Shown here: positions 55,285 to 64,000 of the stretch, piece after piece
Layout of the letters: the number at the start of each line of letters is the position of its first letter
Numbering within the stretch: the stretch's first letter is position 1
DNA from: an uncultured Thalassotalea sp.
GTDB lineage: Bacteria; Pseudomonadota; Gammaproteobacteria; Enterobacterales; Alteromonadaceae
Assembly (NCBI GenBank): GCA_947502355.1
Contig: CANMZP010000007.1
Span: forward strand, 100,453-164,452
DNA length: 64,000 nucleotides
Direction: 5' to 3'
Notes under the pieces: generated by a model
Seen by the model: the letters and a program-made list of their open reading frames with translations, nothing else
Database searches by the model: none
What the model was told of the DNA's origin: nothing
Program-made: the position numbers and the translations under genes

Positions 55285-55723
55285 CTACAGTAATTACAAC
55301 CTGGCTAGAACTCGACGTAAATACCGCGTCGGCACCGTACTTACGTACAAGTCGGTTACCGGCATCGTCTGGAATTCCTGTAAAGGTGATGTCTAAACGG
55401 TACGGGTCAGTTGCGTTAGCGGCTGCTTGAACATCACCACCGTAAGGGTTAACTTTTACACCATCACCGATGTCAGAAGGTACATAATCAGGATCAAGAG
55501 CCGTCATTGAAACGCCGGTGAACACACCGTTTTGACGCCAAGACGTTGCACCATTGTGAACCTGTGAAGCTTGGTTGCTGATTTGCCAAACCTTGTACTC
55601 TGTAGAAATAGGGCCGATGTTTTTAGCACCTACAACTAAGATGATTGCCATGATTGCAAGAACGATCATCATTTCCATGATTGTTAGACCTTTCTGGCGA
55701 TTAAAGTTTGATTTTGAGAACAT
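55277..55723 (-). CDS. pilS: PilS major type IVb prepilin
   Basis: Start at ATG 55723 (AAAGGA upstream) instead of 55753. The prepilin site is NRQKG followed by LTIMEMMIVLAIMAIILVVG, with Glu5 present. The rest has the PilS layout with alpha-helix spine, GDGVKVNPYGGDVQA and a final TSSSSQVVITVGG. It is the major pilus subunit; no prepilin peptidase gene (pilU) is in the window. Confidence 0.85.
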   Translation of the reverse strand: MFSKSNFNRQKGLTIMEMMIVLAIMAIILVVGAKNIGPISTEYKVWQISNQASQVHNGATSWRQNGVFTGVSMTALDPDYVPSDIGDGVKVNPYGGDVQAAANATDPYRLDITFTGIPDDAGNRLVRKYGADAVFTSSSSQVVITVGG

Positions 55724-55736
55724 TTTTCTTCCTTTC

Positions 55737-56819
55737 TTACATTGAAAAAGCAACGGCCATCATGATATTTAACATAACTAAGATTGACATTGCGCACATT
55801 AATAACCCCACGACAAGCAACCAAAATGATATTTGATTACCAGTAGAACTCAGACTTTTTTCAAAATCTTCATTCGCTTTAGAGGCAATTGAACTAAATA
55901 CGTCATCAATATTATCACCCCCCGTTATGCCTGCGGATTTAAGCCGGATCCTAAGCCTTGGCGTTAATAATCCAGTATCTAGTTGCTCAAGATTCGATAC
56001 CCCAAGACGAGTCATATCAAGCATTTGTTCAAGATGATGCTGAAGATACGGAGGAACTTCATCGTCTATTACATCTAGTGACTGTCTTAAACTTAATTTG
56101 CTCGATTTAAGCAAAGTCAACATATTGAAGAATCGATTAGCAACGAAGCCACGATAGGGCGTAAATAGAAAAGATAAGATGCTTTTTTCAAGGATCTCTC
56201 TTGGCTTTCCATAAACATTCGGTAGGACATAAATATATACAGCAATAAAAGCTATAATGCCGAATAGCAGCTTATCACCGTCCTGTTCGATGAATTTCCC
56301 TAAATTCAAATAAAATGTTGCTAATGCATCAAGTTCATTCTCAGATACGAGTTGAAGCATTTGCGGAATCGCCATGTTCGACATAGCTAAAACAAACAAA
56401 ATTCCAATAGTAAAAAAGACGAGCCCTTTTCTAACGCGGCTAATAAACAACTTTTTCATTTCTGTTTGCTGCTTAATATTTTTTAGTACCTGGCGAATAC
56501 CAAACTCAGTTTGTCCAACTTCATAAGTTGCTTTAAAAGCAAGGACAATATCATCATCCAAGAATGGCGCCAGTGCAAAATCTAACCGGCCTCCCCTGGA
56601 TACTTCTTCGATAACTCGGTCACAAATTTGAACTTCAAATGCCGACTCAGAGTTTATTTCAGTGTAAATCTCTTTGATGTACTGAAATACCATGCTGTCG
56701 GGCATTTGGTTTTTCTGGCCAGAGTTTTTCAACGATAAGTAATTATCTAAAAATTCTTCTTGTCGTTTTGTATTGAAGAAAAAATTTTGAAACCTCGTGC
56801 TAAGGGATAACTCACTCAT
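55737..56819 (-). CDS. pilR: PilR inner-membrane platform protein of the type IVb pilus
   Basis: 360 residues of the GspF/TadB/PilR family: membrane segments near 130-150, 180-200 and 330-355, with a repeated cytoplasmic domain around FNMLTLLKSSKLSLRQSLDVI and RLRIRLKSAGITGGDNIDDVF. The start overlaps the PilQ stop by 8 nt. Confidence 0.85.
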   Translation of the reverse strand: MSELSLSTRFQNFFFNTKRQEEFLDNYLSLKNSGQKNQMPDSMVFQYIKEIYTEINSESAFEVQICDRVIEEVSRGGRLDFALAPFLDDDIVLAFKATYEVGQTEFGIRQVLKNIKQQTEMKKLFISRVRKGLVFFTIGILFVLAMSNMAIPQMLQLVSENELDALATFYLNLGKFIEQDGDKLLFGIIAFIAVYIYVLPNVYGKPREILEKSILSFLFTPYRGFVANRFFNMLTLLKSSKLSLRQSLDVIDDEVPPYLQHHLEQMLDMTRLGVSNLEQLDTGLLTPRLRIRLKSAGITGGDNIDDVFSSIASKANEDFEKSLSSTGNQISFWLLVVGLLMCAMSILVMLNIMMAVAFSM

Positions 56820-58359
56820 TAGTTATCGCCTCGTACACATAATTTTCATTGGTATCATTGAGGATATTTTTAAAAGTTGATTCTGCATCAAATGGATCGA
56901 ATATCCCTTTATTTATTTCAATCCAAGCTAACTCCTGTAGCGATTGCCAGCCATTTTTTTTAAGATACTTGTGTGCTTTATCAATATCACCGTTACTGAT
57001 CAATTCTCTAAAACCTGAATCAACGCTAATGGCTTCTATAATTGGCTTACGGCCGGAAATACCATTAAAGCATTGCTTACAGCCTCTTGGATTTTTAATT
57101 CTTATTGCTGAAAGATTGACTTGTGGTTTATCAGCAATGGTTCGATATAGTTCTGTGCCTCTGTGTTTTTCGAGGGGGGTCGAACATTTTTGGCAAACAC
57201 ATTGCCCTAACCGCGTAGCCAATAACAACGACAATACATCAGGCAATGATTGCTCTCTAAACGATACACCTAAATCAGCTAAACGACTTGGTATACCCAA
57301 TGCATTATTGGTATGCAAGGTAGTTACAACTAAGTGACCTGTTAGACTAGCCCTAATCGCTGCTGAAGCCGTTGTTTCATCTCGCATTTCACCAATGGCA
57401 ATGATGTTTGGATCTTGTCTTAATAAAGACCTGATTTGATTGTTATACCCTAATTTATGATCAAGGTTATGTTGAGAAATAAGCGGGTTGAAGTCTGCTA
57501 ACACTTCTACTGGATCTTCGATTGTGGAAGTAAATGCTTTTGCCGGTATCTCATGCAAACCCGCATGAAGCAATGTTGTTTTACCTGAGCCGGTAGGCCC
57601 TGAATAAATAACCATTCCTGAAGGCTTTTTCATGTTTTGAGAGATCAACTTGGAAACTAACGGGTTAACCTTCAGCTCTTGAAGTGATTTGGATTGCACT
57701 GCAGGACTGACACGAATAACCACTTTCGCATCGCCCTTGGTTTCCAATGGCGCTTTTTCTATACGTAAACGGGTAGGGATTTTTGTATCGTCTACTTTAA
57801 TGTCCATTGTAAGTGTTGTGGCTTGGGTACTTCGCAGTGAAAATTCACCATCTGAGTTATTCGCACCAGACCAGTTATATAGGCGAGCAACCATTTGTAC
57901 TAAGCTGTCATAATCGTAGGATACAAACATCGGTGGTGTTGATTGGCCAAACTGATTAAATCGGATCTCAACATTTGGATCGCGCAGAAAAATATGAACG
58001 TCAGAGCAACTATTCAGAACAGCATGAGAAATAATTGTTTCAGCAATCGATTGGGCTTCAGAATCATCGCTATCTTCCGAGTCTTCAGATAAGACTTTTC
58101 TTGCTCGTGTTAGCTCATCATCAATAACATCTGTAGATGTTAGGCCGAAACTTCTAATTGCATGATTATCAGCTATAATTTCGTTCCGCAACTTTGCAAA
58201 ACATGATGGTTTATCTGTGAATCCATCCACGTCGACGATTAACGTGCCGTCCGAATAAAAGATGCACCCTAATCCCAAATCTTTATATTTAAGAAAGACC
58301 TGTAAAAGCGGCATCAACGCTTTTTTATTTTTTAAATTATCTAAATCATAAAACTCCAT
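56812..58359 (-). CDS. pilQ: PilQ type IVb pilus assembly ATPase
   Basis: GspE/PilB/PilQ family ATPase, about 515 residues from ATG 58359; GTG 58383 is an alternative. Walker A SGPTGSGKTTLL is near residue 256, the Asp box and Walker B IIAIGEMRDETTAS are intact, and a CQKC...CKQC zinc site is present. It powers pilus extension. An N-terminal domain of about 130 residues is unlike that of GspE proteins. Confidence 0.88.
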   Translation of the reverse strand: MEFYDLDNLKNKKALMPLLQVFLKYKDLGLGCIFYSDGTLIVDVDGFTDKPSCFAKLRNEIIADNHAIRSFGLTSTDVIDDELTRARKVLSEDSEDSDDSEAQSIAETIISHAVLNSCSDVHIFLRDPNVEIRFNQFGQSTPPMFVSYDYDSLVQMVARLYNWSGANNSDGEFSLRSTQATTLTMDIKVDDTKIPTRLRIEKAPLETKGDAKVVIRVSPAVQSKSLQELKVNPLVSKLISQNMKKPSGMVIYSGPTGSGKTTLLHAGLHEIPAKAFTSTIEDPVEVLADFNPLISQHNLDHKLGYNNQIRSLLRQDPNIIAIGEMRDETTASAAIRASLTGHLVVTTLHTNNALGIPSRLADLGVSFREQSLPDVLSLLLATRLGQCVCQKCSTPLEKHRGTELYRTIADKPQVNLSAIRIKNPRGCKQCFNGISGRKPIIEAISVDSGFRELISNGDIDKAHKYLKKNGWQSLQELAWIEINKGIFDPFDAESTFKNILNDTNENYVYEAITNE

Positions 58360-58370
58360 AACCGCGGTTC

Positions 58371-59093
58371 CTAGTGAAAACACACGTCGGGAATGGAAGT
58401 ATGATTTTTAGCATCATAAAAACTTACGCACTCGAGAGAAGGATCTATTTGCTCGACTCGATAACGACCCCAAAGGACTTGATTTTCTCTTATGTTTGAG
58501 GCGTATTCTTCATCGTTGATAGAGGCTGAAATTTCGTCATTCGACCAACCGACAATTCGGATTGCATCAAAGTCTTTTTCACCTTGGGTATTAATTAATT
58601 GTCCTTGCTCGTCATATGCAACAATTGACGTTGTTTCGGGTAATTCGCCATGTTGAACAAAAGAGCCATCAGAATGCACATCATTAGAGTTGATTCGTGC
58701 AATTTCACTATCGGCTTTCGCTTTTTCCAAATTTTGCTTTGAAAGTTTGGCTTCCAACTCTGCAACTTTTGATTGCAAACGCAAATTTCGCTCAGAAACT
58801 TTGAGATGGACGAAGTGTTTTGCTTCTTCACCGTCAATTGCTTGCTTGATAATTTTGCTAGCCATCACAGCATCATCATAATTTGGAGCGCTATTAAATC
58901 GTTTGGGGACATTTGCAAACTGAGTTTGATTATCAACATCCTGCTTGCCGATTGAAGTTTTTTTTGTAGCTTGAGATTTAAACTCAGGTTCATCTTCACC
59001 AGGCATTAACGCGACTCCAGCGAGAACAACTAATAATCCAGCAAAAGTTATGTGCTGTTTAGTAATTTGAAACTTTTTATCTTTTTTTTCCAT
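58371..59093 (-). CDS. pilP: PilP pilus biogenesis protein
   Basis: 240 residues: one membrane segment (about 14-30), a coiled coil (about 80-125), and a short C-terminal domain with the sequence WGRYRVEQIDPSLECVSFYDA. It is in the PilP place between PilO and PilQ and matches the family's size and layout. The family has little sequence signal. Confidence 0.7.
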   Translation of the reverse strand: MEKKDKKFQITKQHITFAGLLVVLAGVALMPGEDEPEFKSQATKKTSIGKQDVDNQTQFANVPKRFNSAPNYDDAVMASKIIKQAIDGEEAKHFVHLKVSERNLRLQSKVAELEAKLSKQNLEKAKADSEIARINSNDVHSDGSFVQHGELPETTSIVAYDEQGQLINTQGEKDFDAIRIVGWSNDEISASINDEEYASNIRENQVLWGRYRVEQIDPSLECVSFYDAKNHTSIPDVCFH

Positions 59094-59095
59094 TG

Positions 59096-60373
59096 TTAAT
59101 CTCCGAACACAATTAATGAAATAGTGCCTGTATAACCTTTTTGGTCTTTATCTACTGTCAAGTTCGCTGTTTCAAACCCAACTGGTAGTCCGTTAATGAT
59201 TGTGCCTAGCGTATCGAAATCGTTGCGAGTCCAAGGCTCCGTGATTTTAATTTGAAACCGCACTTCTTCCCATTTTGAGTTCGAGATTGGATTCAAGACC
59301 TGATCAACAGCAAAACCTTCAAGCCATCTTTCGCCAGCTTCTTCAATAAATCGAATTGTGCTATCCGTAGGAACTAAAACTGCTGTTTGCAAAATTGGGG
59401 CATGAAGCATATTGCCAACGGCCACATAGTTATCTTTAACTTTTGTGATTTGATAGTTGTATTGAACACTAAATTTCTCTAATTCAGCGAAACTACCAGC
59501 TTCATTTTCAAGCGTGATAATGGTTGAACTGGCTTTTAAAGTGACATTCTTTGGTTTCCAACCAACCAAATTCTCCATGGCAATATCATCATTGAACAAA
59601 TACGCTAAACGTGCTTTTACATTGATGCCTGTTTCGGTAAGTGTTTGCGTGTATTTCTTATAAGGATCAACTTCTACCTTCTTTGCCTTTTCTTCCGAAT
59701 AGTCTTCGCCACCCAACAGGAAGAATCCGGCCAAAATCAAGAAAAACACCAATACCAGTATTGGTTTAAGGTCTGTGGCTCGCTTGATCAAGACCTTGTT
59801 ACCAGGCAGTAATTCAAGATGATTTTCATCAGGAATAAGTTGATTTAGAAAGGCTTCAGTCGTTTTAAACCTCTCGTGCTTTACTGTTGCATCCTCCAAC
59901 TTGATGATTGTTGGCACTTCATCATTACCTGAAGACAAAACTTCCCCGGCAACAACAACGCTGCCATCGGTTTCATTCCCAAGATACTCATTCACCAAAT
60001 TTGCAACGAACAAGGCTTCGAAACTGTCTTTTTCAACAACATTGTCGAAAATTACGCAACCATCTTGCACCACGACAACAAAACACTCACCGTCTTGCTG
60101 CTCGATAAAACAGAAGTTTAACTCTTTAAATCCATCAACCTTAGCCTTTAGATGATCAGTGATGGCCATTGCTAATCCAAAGCCTTCTTTCTTCGAGCTA
60201 ACTAAAAAGCGGTGCCGTTTTTTGTTTTTGATGTCAATTAACGCATGAGCAACAAATTGTGCACTTTGTGCTTTTGCAAGCGCTAGCTTAACTTCTTTGT
60301 CTGTAAGATTTGACGCATCTGTTCGCCGCAAATCGTACACCCAACGAGCATCTATGTTAGTAGCGAAACCCAT
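59096..60373 (-). CDS. pilO: PilO pilus biogenesis protein
   Basis: 425 residues with an N-terminal cytoplasmic domain (IDARWVYDLRRTDASN...), one membrane segment (about 204-224), and a periplasmic part with paired beta-alpha-beta folds. Position and layout match the R64 PilO (PilO2) family. The start overlaps the PilN stop (TAATG). Confidence 0.75.
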   Translation of the reverse strand: MGFATNIDARWVYDLRRTDASNLTDKEVKLALAKAQSAQFVAHALIDIKNKKRHRFLVSSKKEGFGLAMAITDHLKAKVDGFKELNFCFIEQQDGECFVVVVQDGCVIFDNVVEKDSFEALFVANLVNEYLGNETDGSVVVAGEVLSSGNDEVPTIIKLEDATVKHERFKTTEAFLNQLIPDENHLELLPGNKVLIKRATDLKPILVLVFFLILAGFFLLGGEDYSEEKAKKVEVDPYKKYTQTLTETGINVKARLAYLFNDDIAMENLVGWKPKNVTLKASSTIITLENEAGSFAELEKFSVQYNYQITKVKDNYVAVGNMLHAPILQTAVLVPTDSTIRFIEEAGERWLEGFAVDQVLNPISNSKWEEVRFQIKITEPWTRNDFDTLGTIINGLPVGFETANLTVDKDQKGYTGTISLIVFGD

Positions 60374-61908
60374 TAAGAGCGCACTCCTCGTAGAATTGTT
60401 GGTGTGATTGCGATAATGGTTTCTACACGCACCTTGGAACTTGCTTTTGAAGTACCGGCAATATCAACACCGGCATTCGCGTCCTGGCTTTGCTCTGCTT
60501 CTTTACTCAAGCCCGCAATTAATAAGGTTGAACCTGAACGAATAATTACCGAATTATCGAAGTCTTTATCGGCAACTTTTGGTGCTTCAACAAGCACTTG
60601 TGTACCGCCGTCTTCACCTGTAGATCCTTTCTTTTCCATCTGCAGTAGAGTTGATAAGTTGGTTGTTAAACGCATTACCACATCTTCTTTGTAGATTTTT
60701 GGTAACGCGTACATCGAGAAGCCAGTTTCGACTTTATCTTGTGTAATCGCTGATTCAGAGCCTACGTTAATAGTGTTTGTGATTTTCTGTTCTGCAATAT
60801 AATTTTCTCGAACTATTGAGCGCAACTTGGCCACTCGGTTATTTAGTGAAATTGTTCTAGGATATGAACGGGTAGATACAGAACCTTGCGACTTCAAAGC
60901 ATTAATTAATGCAGTAGTACCAGCTCCCCTACCTTCGCCTATGCCTAATTCGATAGTCATTGGAGCAAATGAACTTGAAGCCAAGCCTCCAGCAAAATTC
61001 GATGCTAAATTACCAGTGTACGACTTGGAACCTAAATCTTTTAATATCACATTCCAATCAAGGCCCAGCTGGGTTACATCATCAAACTGAACATCAATGA
61101 TGGTCATATCAATAGCAACCTGACGAGTCATTTTTTCATTTTGATCGTATATGTAGTCTTCAACCTTTCCTATGTTGGCAGGATAGTCTTTAACGATCAG
61201 CGACGTGGTTGCAGGATTTAGCTCGAATTTCCCTTCTTCCGACATCAATAGAGGTAAAGTTTTACTTAAATCAGCATATATATCGATTTCACCCGCTGTA
61301 TGAGCAAACTCATCAGAAGACGTAATGATTGAATCTGTTTCGCCGCTACCTGACTGACTTTGCTGGGAATCCTCCCCTCCTTTCTTACCAACCCCGAATT
61401 CTTCAATACCTGGGATCATGGCAATATCAAAAGTTCTAGTTTGGAACTTGGAGAATGTAATTGTGTTCCCTTCCAACGAAAATGAGTAACCGGCAGAGCT
61501 AGAAATCGCTTTAAGAGCTTCACCCAAAGTACCTGAGCTTTTCACTGAAATCTGCTTTGATAGTGAAACAGCATCAATAAACTTGAAATTAACGGACTCA
61601 CTAGCAAACACGTTATTAATAACGAGGCCAAATGGTGCCTTTTTGTAAGCTATTTTCGAATCTTTAAAATACCAATTAGGTTTTTCAGCTTCATCAGAAG
61701 ATAACTGGCGAACAAACAGTGAGTCACTAACTTCAATGTTTTGATATTTAGGTTTTTGTCGGCGCAACTCCTGCGCATCTTTATAGATAACCTTTGCTGT
61801 TTCTCGAATTTCTTGAGGCTCAGTGTACACTGCACAACCAAGCATCATCGTGGTTAATGCCGAGGCGATAGCTGTTTGGGCAAATCGTTTATTGATTGTA
61901 AGAAACAT
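60373..61908 (-). CDS. pilN: PilN lipoprotein secretin of the type IVb pilus
   Basis: About 511 residues from ATG 61908 (AAGG six bases upstream; the TTG at 61914 is less likely). Lipoprotein (MMLGC), an N-domain similar to STN/secretin N-domains, and a C-terminal secretin domain with IDMTIIDVQFDDVTQLGLDW and VRVETIIAITPTIL. It is the outer-membrane pore of the pilus. Confidence 0.88.
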   Translation of the reverse strand: MFLTINKRFAQTAIASALTTMMLGCAVYTEPQEIRETAKVIYKDAQELRRQKPKYQNIEVSDSLFVRQLSSDEAEKPNWYFKDSKIAYKKAPFGLVINNVFASESVNFKFIDAVSLSKQISVKSSGTLGEALKAISSSAGYSFSLEGNTITFSKFQTRTFDIAMIPGIEEFGVGKKGGEDSQQSQSGSGETDSIITSSDEFAHTAGEIDIYADLSKTLPLLMSEEGKFELNPATTSLIVKDYPANIGKVEDYIYDQNEKMTRQVAIDMTIIDVQFDDVTQLGLDWNVILKDLGSKSYTGNLASNFAGGLASSSFAPMTIELGIGEGRGAGTTALINALKSQGSVSTRSYPRTISLNNRVAKLRSIVRENYIAEQKITNTINVGSESAITQDKVETGFSMYALPKIYKEDVVMRLTTNLSTLLQMEKKGSTGEDGGTQVLVEAPKVADKDFDNSVIIRSGSTLLIAGLSKEAEQSQDANAGVDIAGTSKASSKVRVETIIAITPTILRGVRS

Positions 61909-63016
61909 AAGCAACCTTATTTACTGAATAGATTTTTGCTTTTAATGGGTGTGGTGATGTAAATGCACCAATGAGCTTGTCGAATATTTCTAAAATAGAC
62001 TCACCTTCGATTTCAAAGTCATATTCAAGGCGGTGATTATCAGAAACGTCGCTAACTAGCTTCAGGCCGTCGGTGTGGGACAGTAAAGTTTCCAAGTTTG
62101 ATTTTAAAGTTCCTGTTTTGCCTTTGAATATCATCTTGGCCACCGGGCGCTCAACCGGCTCGCGGTCGTTCCAGGTATCATCATCGGTGTTGTAGTAAAC
62201 ATTGATAAGATGTGCTTTTGCCTGGTCTTCATCAACAATCACTTTTAAGCGGTCGGTAGATGCTGATACAGCAAGGAATGAATGTTCTGGCGTTACCTGA
62301 TACTCAGCAGCATTGATTGTGCTGTTTAAAATCCGGTCTTCTGGTGTAAGCACAACCTCTTTAACTTCATGCTCAATATTTAAAGGGGCTTTGGCCACAG
62401 TTTGATTGCTTGACTCTGGTTCTAAAGGTTGTTCAATAGTAATTTGTTCAACGGCAGTGGCTTTATCTTCAACCGGTATAGTTTCGATTGTAGGTTCTGG
62501 AGTATGGCTTCGAGGCAAACGTGCGACAATTATTGGCGCAGCATCGCCTTTTGCTAGTTCAGATTCCAAACCCTCATTTGATTCAGGCTTTTTCTGGATG
62601 TCGCCTTGGCCAGCGTCGGTATCCAGGGATTTTGGCTTACCCGGGTGCATAGCTTCGTGGATTTTAGAATCCATTTCGTCATCTGAAATGGTTGGCTGCT
62701 TCGCTGCAGTTCCTTCCCTCGCCTCTGGTAAACTGGCAATTTCTTTTTCAAAGCTGGTTAGTTGCTTGCCATCTTTAGAAGTGTTGGTAGCGTCATAAGC
62801 GAATAGCTGAACTTCAGCCTTGTCAGGCTCAGGATAATTAATTGTGCTTTTTTCTTTGGCTTTCCAAACACCTTCATCGGCCTCATACATAACATTTGCT
62901 TTGGTGTGTACATCGGCATTGGTATTAACTGGTTCGGCTACAAAGCGTGTAGGTGTTGTACCGCAAGCGGATAAACCTAATGTTATCGCTACGGCCAATG
63001 CGGTTTTATTTAGCAT
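61889..63016 (-). CDS. pilL: PilL/TcpQ-like pilus lipoprotein
   Basis: 375 residues, lipobox LSAC. A long Pro/Glu/Lys-rich disordered region (about 30-230) is followed by a C-terminal domain (about 290-375) with KGKTGTLKSNLETLLSHTDGLKLV and LEYDFEIEGESILEIFDKLIG, like the TcpQ/PilL C-domain that helps the secretin. It overlaps both neighbours in the operon. Confidence 0.65.
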   Translation of the reverse strand: MLNKTALAVAITLGLSACGTTPTRFVAEPVNTNADVHTKANVMYEADEGVWKAKEKSTINYPEPDKAEVQLFAYDATNTSKDGKQLTSFEKEIASLPEAREGTAAKQPTISDDEMDSKIHEAMHPGKPKSLDTDAGQGDIQKKPESNEGLESELAKGDAAPIIVARLPRSHTPEPTIETIPVEDKATAVEQITIEQPLEPESSNQTVAKAPLNIEHEVKEVVLTPEDRILNSTINAAEYQVTPEHSFLAVSASTDRLKVIVDEDQAKAHLINVYYNTDDDTWNDREPVERPVAKMIFKGKTGTLKSNLETLLSHTDGLKLVSDVSDNHRLEYDFEIEGESILEIFDKLIGAFTSPHPLKAKIYSVNKVAYVSYNQ

Positions 63017-63521
63017 TTGGGCATTCCTCTAACGTCACTAGTGACGTTAAGTTCAAGGAACGGTCACGCTCAAAATATTGGTAGCTTAATGCCATGCCAT
63101 CAAGGAATTCATCAATAGCGCCTGTAGTATCTTGCATATCAATCTTGTAGGAACTGTCTAGCTCCCAATCAGTACAAGACGGAACACCAGACCAACGGAT
63201 TGTTTGTACGCCTAAGTGATCTGCAAATTTGGCCAGTTGTTCTTTGAACGAACCAGGCATAACCGTAAAGTAACGCTGTTCGTTTTCTTTATTGATGTAA
63301 TCAATGGCGGTTTGACGTTCAGCAAGTAGCTGTTCAAGCCCTTCAACTTGTAAGTAAAGGGTGCGCAGATTAGCTTTAATAGCATCAACTTGCAGGGTTA
63401 CATCATTAACAAACACCTGCCCTTGCTCGTCTTTGGAATATTTTGGCCCAAGGTTTTCTTCAGCGTTAAGGCCAGTGCTAAAACACGCTGTTACAGCGAT
63501 GGAAAGTAGTAATTTTTTCAA
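63006..63521 (-). CDS. TcpQ-domain periplasmic pilus protein
   Basis: First pilus gene in the window. The TTG at 63521 has AGGGG six bases upstream and begins a good signal peptide (MKKLLLSIAVTACFSTGLNA). The last 80 residues, QRYFTVMPGSFKEQLAKFADHLGVQTIRWSG..., have a TcpQ-like pattern: a short domain that pairs with the secretin. The last codons contain a perfect 20-bp palindrome at 63030-63049. Confidence 0.65.
   Translation of the reverse strand: MKKLLLSIAVTACFSTGLNAEENLGPKYSKDEQGQVFVNDVTLQVDAIKANLRTLYLQVEGLEQLLAERQTAIDYINKENEQRYFTVMPGSFKEQLAKFADHLGVQTIRWSGVPSCTDWELDSSYKIDMQDTTGAIDEFLDGMALSYQYFERDRSLNLTSLVTLEECPNAK
63030..63049. repeat. Perfect 20-bp palindrome TAACGTCACTAGTGACGTTA
   Basis: Lies in the last coding codons of the TcpQ-like gene. 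No function is known; it may be chance or a protein-binding or processing site. Confidence 0.5.
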
Positions 63522-64000
63522 TGGTTGCCCCTGCAAAATCCAACTAAATTTTTTGTAATTAGCTGGATTTTACGGGCAATTAAAGGGGGGATGTGATTAG
63601 AGCGGTTTTAACAATTAAATTTCTATAAGCCTAGCCTTAACCTAACTCTCTAGGTTAAATTATTCGAGTAAATCTGAGAGTCTGTATAAAGCTCATTGCC
63701 GCCTGTGGTGTTTCATATAGAATCACTAACCTTTTCTACATTCCAGAAGATTTGGTTGTTCTCTTATAGTTAGACCAACACACAAAACCCGAGCGCGGAT
63801 TTATCGCGCACTCAAATGAATTTGCCGGAAAGCAGACGTTGCAAACTTTTAAATTCTGGCTTTTCAGTTATTCGATTGGGTTATAAGACGAAATGTGCAA
63901 GATGTTCAGCTCTATCCGGCGGGTCAGTGCCCAGACTGTGTGAATATTGATTGTGAATTAGAACGGTATATCGCTTTTCTATAGGGTGAGCGTAGCGAAC
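63522..64000. other. Gene-poor region at the right edge
   Basis: No convincing coding frame. A stem GAGCGCG.../CGCGC.CTC lies near 63790-63815. One short open frame (about 43 codons ending near 63980) reads LYPAGQCPDCVNIDCELERYIAF on the plus strand without a clear start; I cannot support it as a gene. Upstream promoter elements of the pilus operon are probably here. Confidence 0.4.

Noticed and set aside
63865..63985. Short plus-strand open frame with CPDC and a UPF-like end
   Set aside because: About 43 codons, no start codon with ribosome site in frame, close to the window edge. It may be a relic or chance.

Overview
The window reads as a marine gammaproteobacterium of the Alteromonadales kind. 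The reasons are moderate-to-low GC, a large TonB receptor with a modular secreted GH43 lipoprotein, sodium-coupled and GPH-type sugar transporters, and a SOS box of the gammaproteobacterial type. The species cannot be named from sequence alone. There are three blocks: an arabinan/arabinose utilisation locus (1-27.9 kb) that contains a defence island (about 10.9-13.9 kb), a short junction zone with gene fragments (28-31.6 kb), and part of an integrative conjugative element (31.6 kb to the right edge).

Arabinan locus. It holds a partial GH127-type beta-L-arabinofuranosidase, six GH43 enzymes (one cytoplasmic, the rest exported or lipoproteins, two of them a tandem duplicate), a SASA-type carbohydrate esterase, a TonB receptor, a GPH symporter and an SSS symporter. 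It also has an oxidative sugar module (FadR-type GntR regulator, SDR sugar dehydrogenase, TSUP permease, SMP-30-type lactonase), a transketolase and a methylglyoxal synthase. Polymer is probably trimmed at the surface and in the periplasm, and L-arabinose or oligomers are imported. An oxidative dehydrogenase/lactonase route may follow, but the dehydratase steps are not in the window. Five copies of a 13-bp palindrome close to ATTGTAWTATAAT lie upstream of genes in this block and probably define the GntR regulon.

Defence island. Three tightly packed minus-strand genes encode a two-TM protein with a SAVED-like C-terminus, a CD-NTase with an intact G-S...D-x-D active site, and a stand-alone E2-like protein with an H-x-N...C motif and a C-terminal SEC-C-like Cys cluster. 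This is a short type II CBASS operon without E1 or JAB deconjugase.

Conjugative element. The minus strand carries the conserved MPF-G (PFGI-1/ICEHin1056-like) mating-pair operon from RAQPRD to TraG, and further right a type IVb pilus operon (pilL-like, N, O, P, Q, R, S, minor pilin, PilV). Between TraU-like and TraH-like lies a foreign module: two unknown secreted or membrane proteins, a frameshifted UmuD-like gene lacking its catalytic serine behind a well-formed SOS promoter, and a NUC1-family secreted nuclease. The PilV-position protein carries phage tail-fibre repeats, a pyocin-knob-like stretch and a tail-fibre-like C-terminus. A plus-strand cargo island between the two operons carries a GlyGly-CTERM trypsin-like protease and three proteins of unknown function. 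Integrase, relaxase and coupling protein are not in the window.
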